DNA of 64,000 nucleotides from Devosia sp. (GTDB lineage Bacteria > Pseudomonadota > Alphaproteobacteria > Rhizobiales > Devosiaceae). This document shows, piece by piece, positions 63,197-64,000 of the stretch. The notes beneath the pieces were generated by a model. It saw only the letters and a program-made list of their open reading frames with translations, did not search any database and was not told the origin of the DNA. The position numbers and the translations under genes were made by a program. Position 1 is the stretch's first letter; every line of letters begins with the position of its first letter. The stretch lies in the NCBI RefSeq assembly GCF_014860165.1, contig NZ_JACZKG010000012.1, positions 62,001-126,000 on the forward strand, read 5' to 3'.

Positions 63197-64000
63197 TTAG
63201 CGCAGATTGTCGCGCAGGAAAATACCGATTTCAATGGGGTCGGTTGCAGCAGTGCCACTGCCTCCCAGCGCCAGGCTGCGCGCGGCGGCGATGGCCTCGC
63301 GGATTTCACCATCCGGATTCTGATCGAGAACCACGTCGATGGCGCCCGATCTGAGGCCCCGACGGGTGGAGTCGGTCAGCTCATGGACAATGACGCGGAT
63401 GGCACCAAAGCGATGCGAGGCCTCAAGCGCGGCAACCAGGCCGGCATTGCCGGCGCCCAGGTTGTAGAGCCCTGCCAGTTCGCCATGCCGCGCGAGCAGG
63501 TCGGCGACGATGGCCTCGGTTTCGCTGCGCTCGTCGTGGCCTTCGATGGGACCGATCAGCTCTACATCAGGGAAATCGGCCGCCAGGGTTGCGCGGAAGC
63601 CGGCCAGCCGGTCGGAATGATCGCGCAGATGGAGCGAGCCGGCGATGACGGCCACCTTGCCACCCTGGGGCAGGAAGCGCCCCATCAGCGAGGCGGCGGT
63701 GCGGCCGGCGGCGACGTTGTCGATGCCGATGAAATGCCGGCGCAGCGTGCCTGGCAGGTCCGAGACCAGCGTCATGATGGCGATGCCGCGCCGCGTGGCG
63801 CCGTCGACGGCTGTCTGCACCGAGGGTTCCTGGCTGGCGACGATGATGGCGCAATCGCAGTGCCTGATATCGAGCGCGTCCAGGCTCCGGGCCAGCGCAT
63901 CGGCATCGAGGGCACGAATGCGGCGAGTTTCGATATGCATGCGGTCGGCCAGAGCCGGATCGCGACGGCGATCGATGGCGTCGGCGAGGCTGGCCATGAA
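63197..64000 (-). CDS. LacI/GalR-type regulator, effector domain (5' end cut off)
   Basis: The visible 267 residues are the periplasmic-binding-like effector domain of a LacI-family repressor. The HTH lies beyond the right edge. Motifs include HFIGIDNVAAGRTAASLMGRFL and VIAGSLHLRDHSDRLAGFRATL, which form the sugar-binding cleft, and the C-terminal GAIDVVLDQNPDGEIREAI. It precedes xylB by 92 bp on the same strand. Most likely it controls the xylose operon, but ligand specificity cannot be read from this part, and the promoter it binds is out of view. Confidence 0.85.
   Translation of the reverse strand, partial: FMASLADAIDRRRDPALADRMHIETRRIRALDADALARSLDALDIRHCDCAIIVASQEPSVQTAVDGATRRGIAIMTLVSDLPGTLRRHFIGIDNVAAGRTAASLMGRFLPQGGKVAVIAGSLHLRDHSDRLAGFRATLAADFPDVELIGPIEGHDERSETEAIVADLLARHGELAGLYNLGAGNAGLVAALEASHRFGAIRVIVHELTDSTRRGLRSGAIDVVLDQNPDGEIREAIAAARSLALGGSGTAATDPIEIGIFLRDNLR

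Overview
The window is chromosomal DNA of a GC-rich alphaproteobacterium, most likely a Devosia-like member of the Hyphomicrobiales (Rhizobiales). This rests on several signs: housekeeping blocks typical of that order (mutS-glnD-murJ-trpS-usp-nfuA on one strand, metK-trmB, rimP-nusA-ylxR-infB, miaB-phoH-ybeY-corC), many ABC sugar-import genes, an Irr-type iron box before nfuA, and palindromic intergenic elements of the kind scattered through rhizobial genomes. No phage, transposase, integrase or CRISPR array is visible.

Layout. 1-5.1 kb: a drug-defence-like group, with a UvrA-like ATPase (cut by the window edge), an ArsR/SRPBCC pair, a DrrA/DrrB-like ABC exporter and a TetR regulator. The UvrA-like gene and the exporter share a nearly identical upstream dyad. 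5.1-17.1 kb: a sugar import and catabolism locus of unknown substrate. It has an ABC importer with two Gfo/Idh/MocA dehydrogenases on the minus strand, LysR and TetR regulators, and a plus-strand operon of a third Gfo/Idh/MocA enzyme, a DUF993 aldolase-like protein and a xylose-isomerase-like TIM barrel. Both operon promoters carry the same 16-bp operator one base downstream of the -10 hexamer. 17.1-25.8 kb: scattered metabolic and regulatory genes, including an RNA m5U methyltransferase, a 970-residue D-lactate dehydrogenase fused to an Fe-S domain, and AraC, PadR and GFA proteins.

25.8-40.3 kb: tRNA-Leu(CAG), metK, trmB, then rimP-nusA-ylxR-infB behind a strong promoter and an attenuator-like hairpin. 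The usual continuation rbfA-truB-rpsO-pnp is broken. infB ends at a terminator, rbfA and truB are not here, and rpsO-pnp lie about 4 kb further on the opposite strand, separated from infB by a kinase gene killed by one amber codon and by an L,D-transpeptidase. 40.4-47 kb: an orphan HWE histidine kinase, then miaB, phoH, ybeY and corC. 47.1-57.9 kb: nfuA, usp, trpS, murJ, glnD, mutS and a DUF2189 membrane protein. 58-64 kb: a xylose/xylan block (GH43 xylosidase, GNAT, xylA, xylB, LacI-type regulator). xylB is preceded by an overlapping 12-codon leader ORF, and a hairpin hides the xylB ribosome-binding site and start codon.

Intergenic gaps are rich in inverted-repeat elements. Four copies of one element are each exactly 86 bp, and two other palindrome types occupy both gaps of the 13.6-17.1 kb catabolic operon. 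The most interesting observations are the xylB leader ORF/hairpin, the two-operon TetR operator circuit around the DUF993 pathway, and the dyad shared by the UvrA-like and exporter genes.
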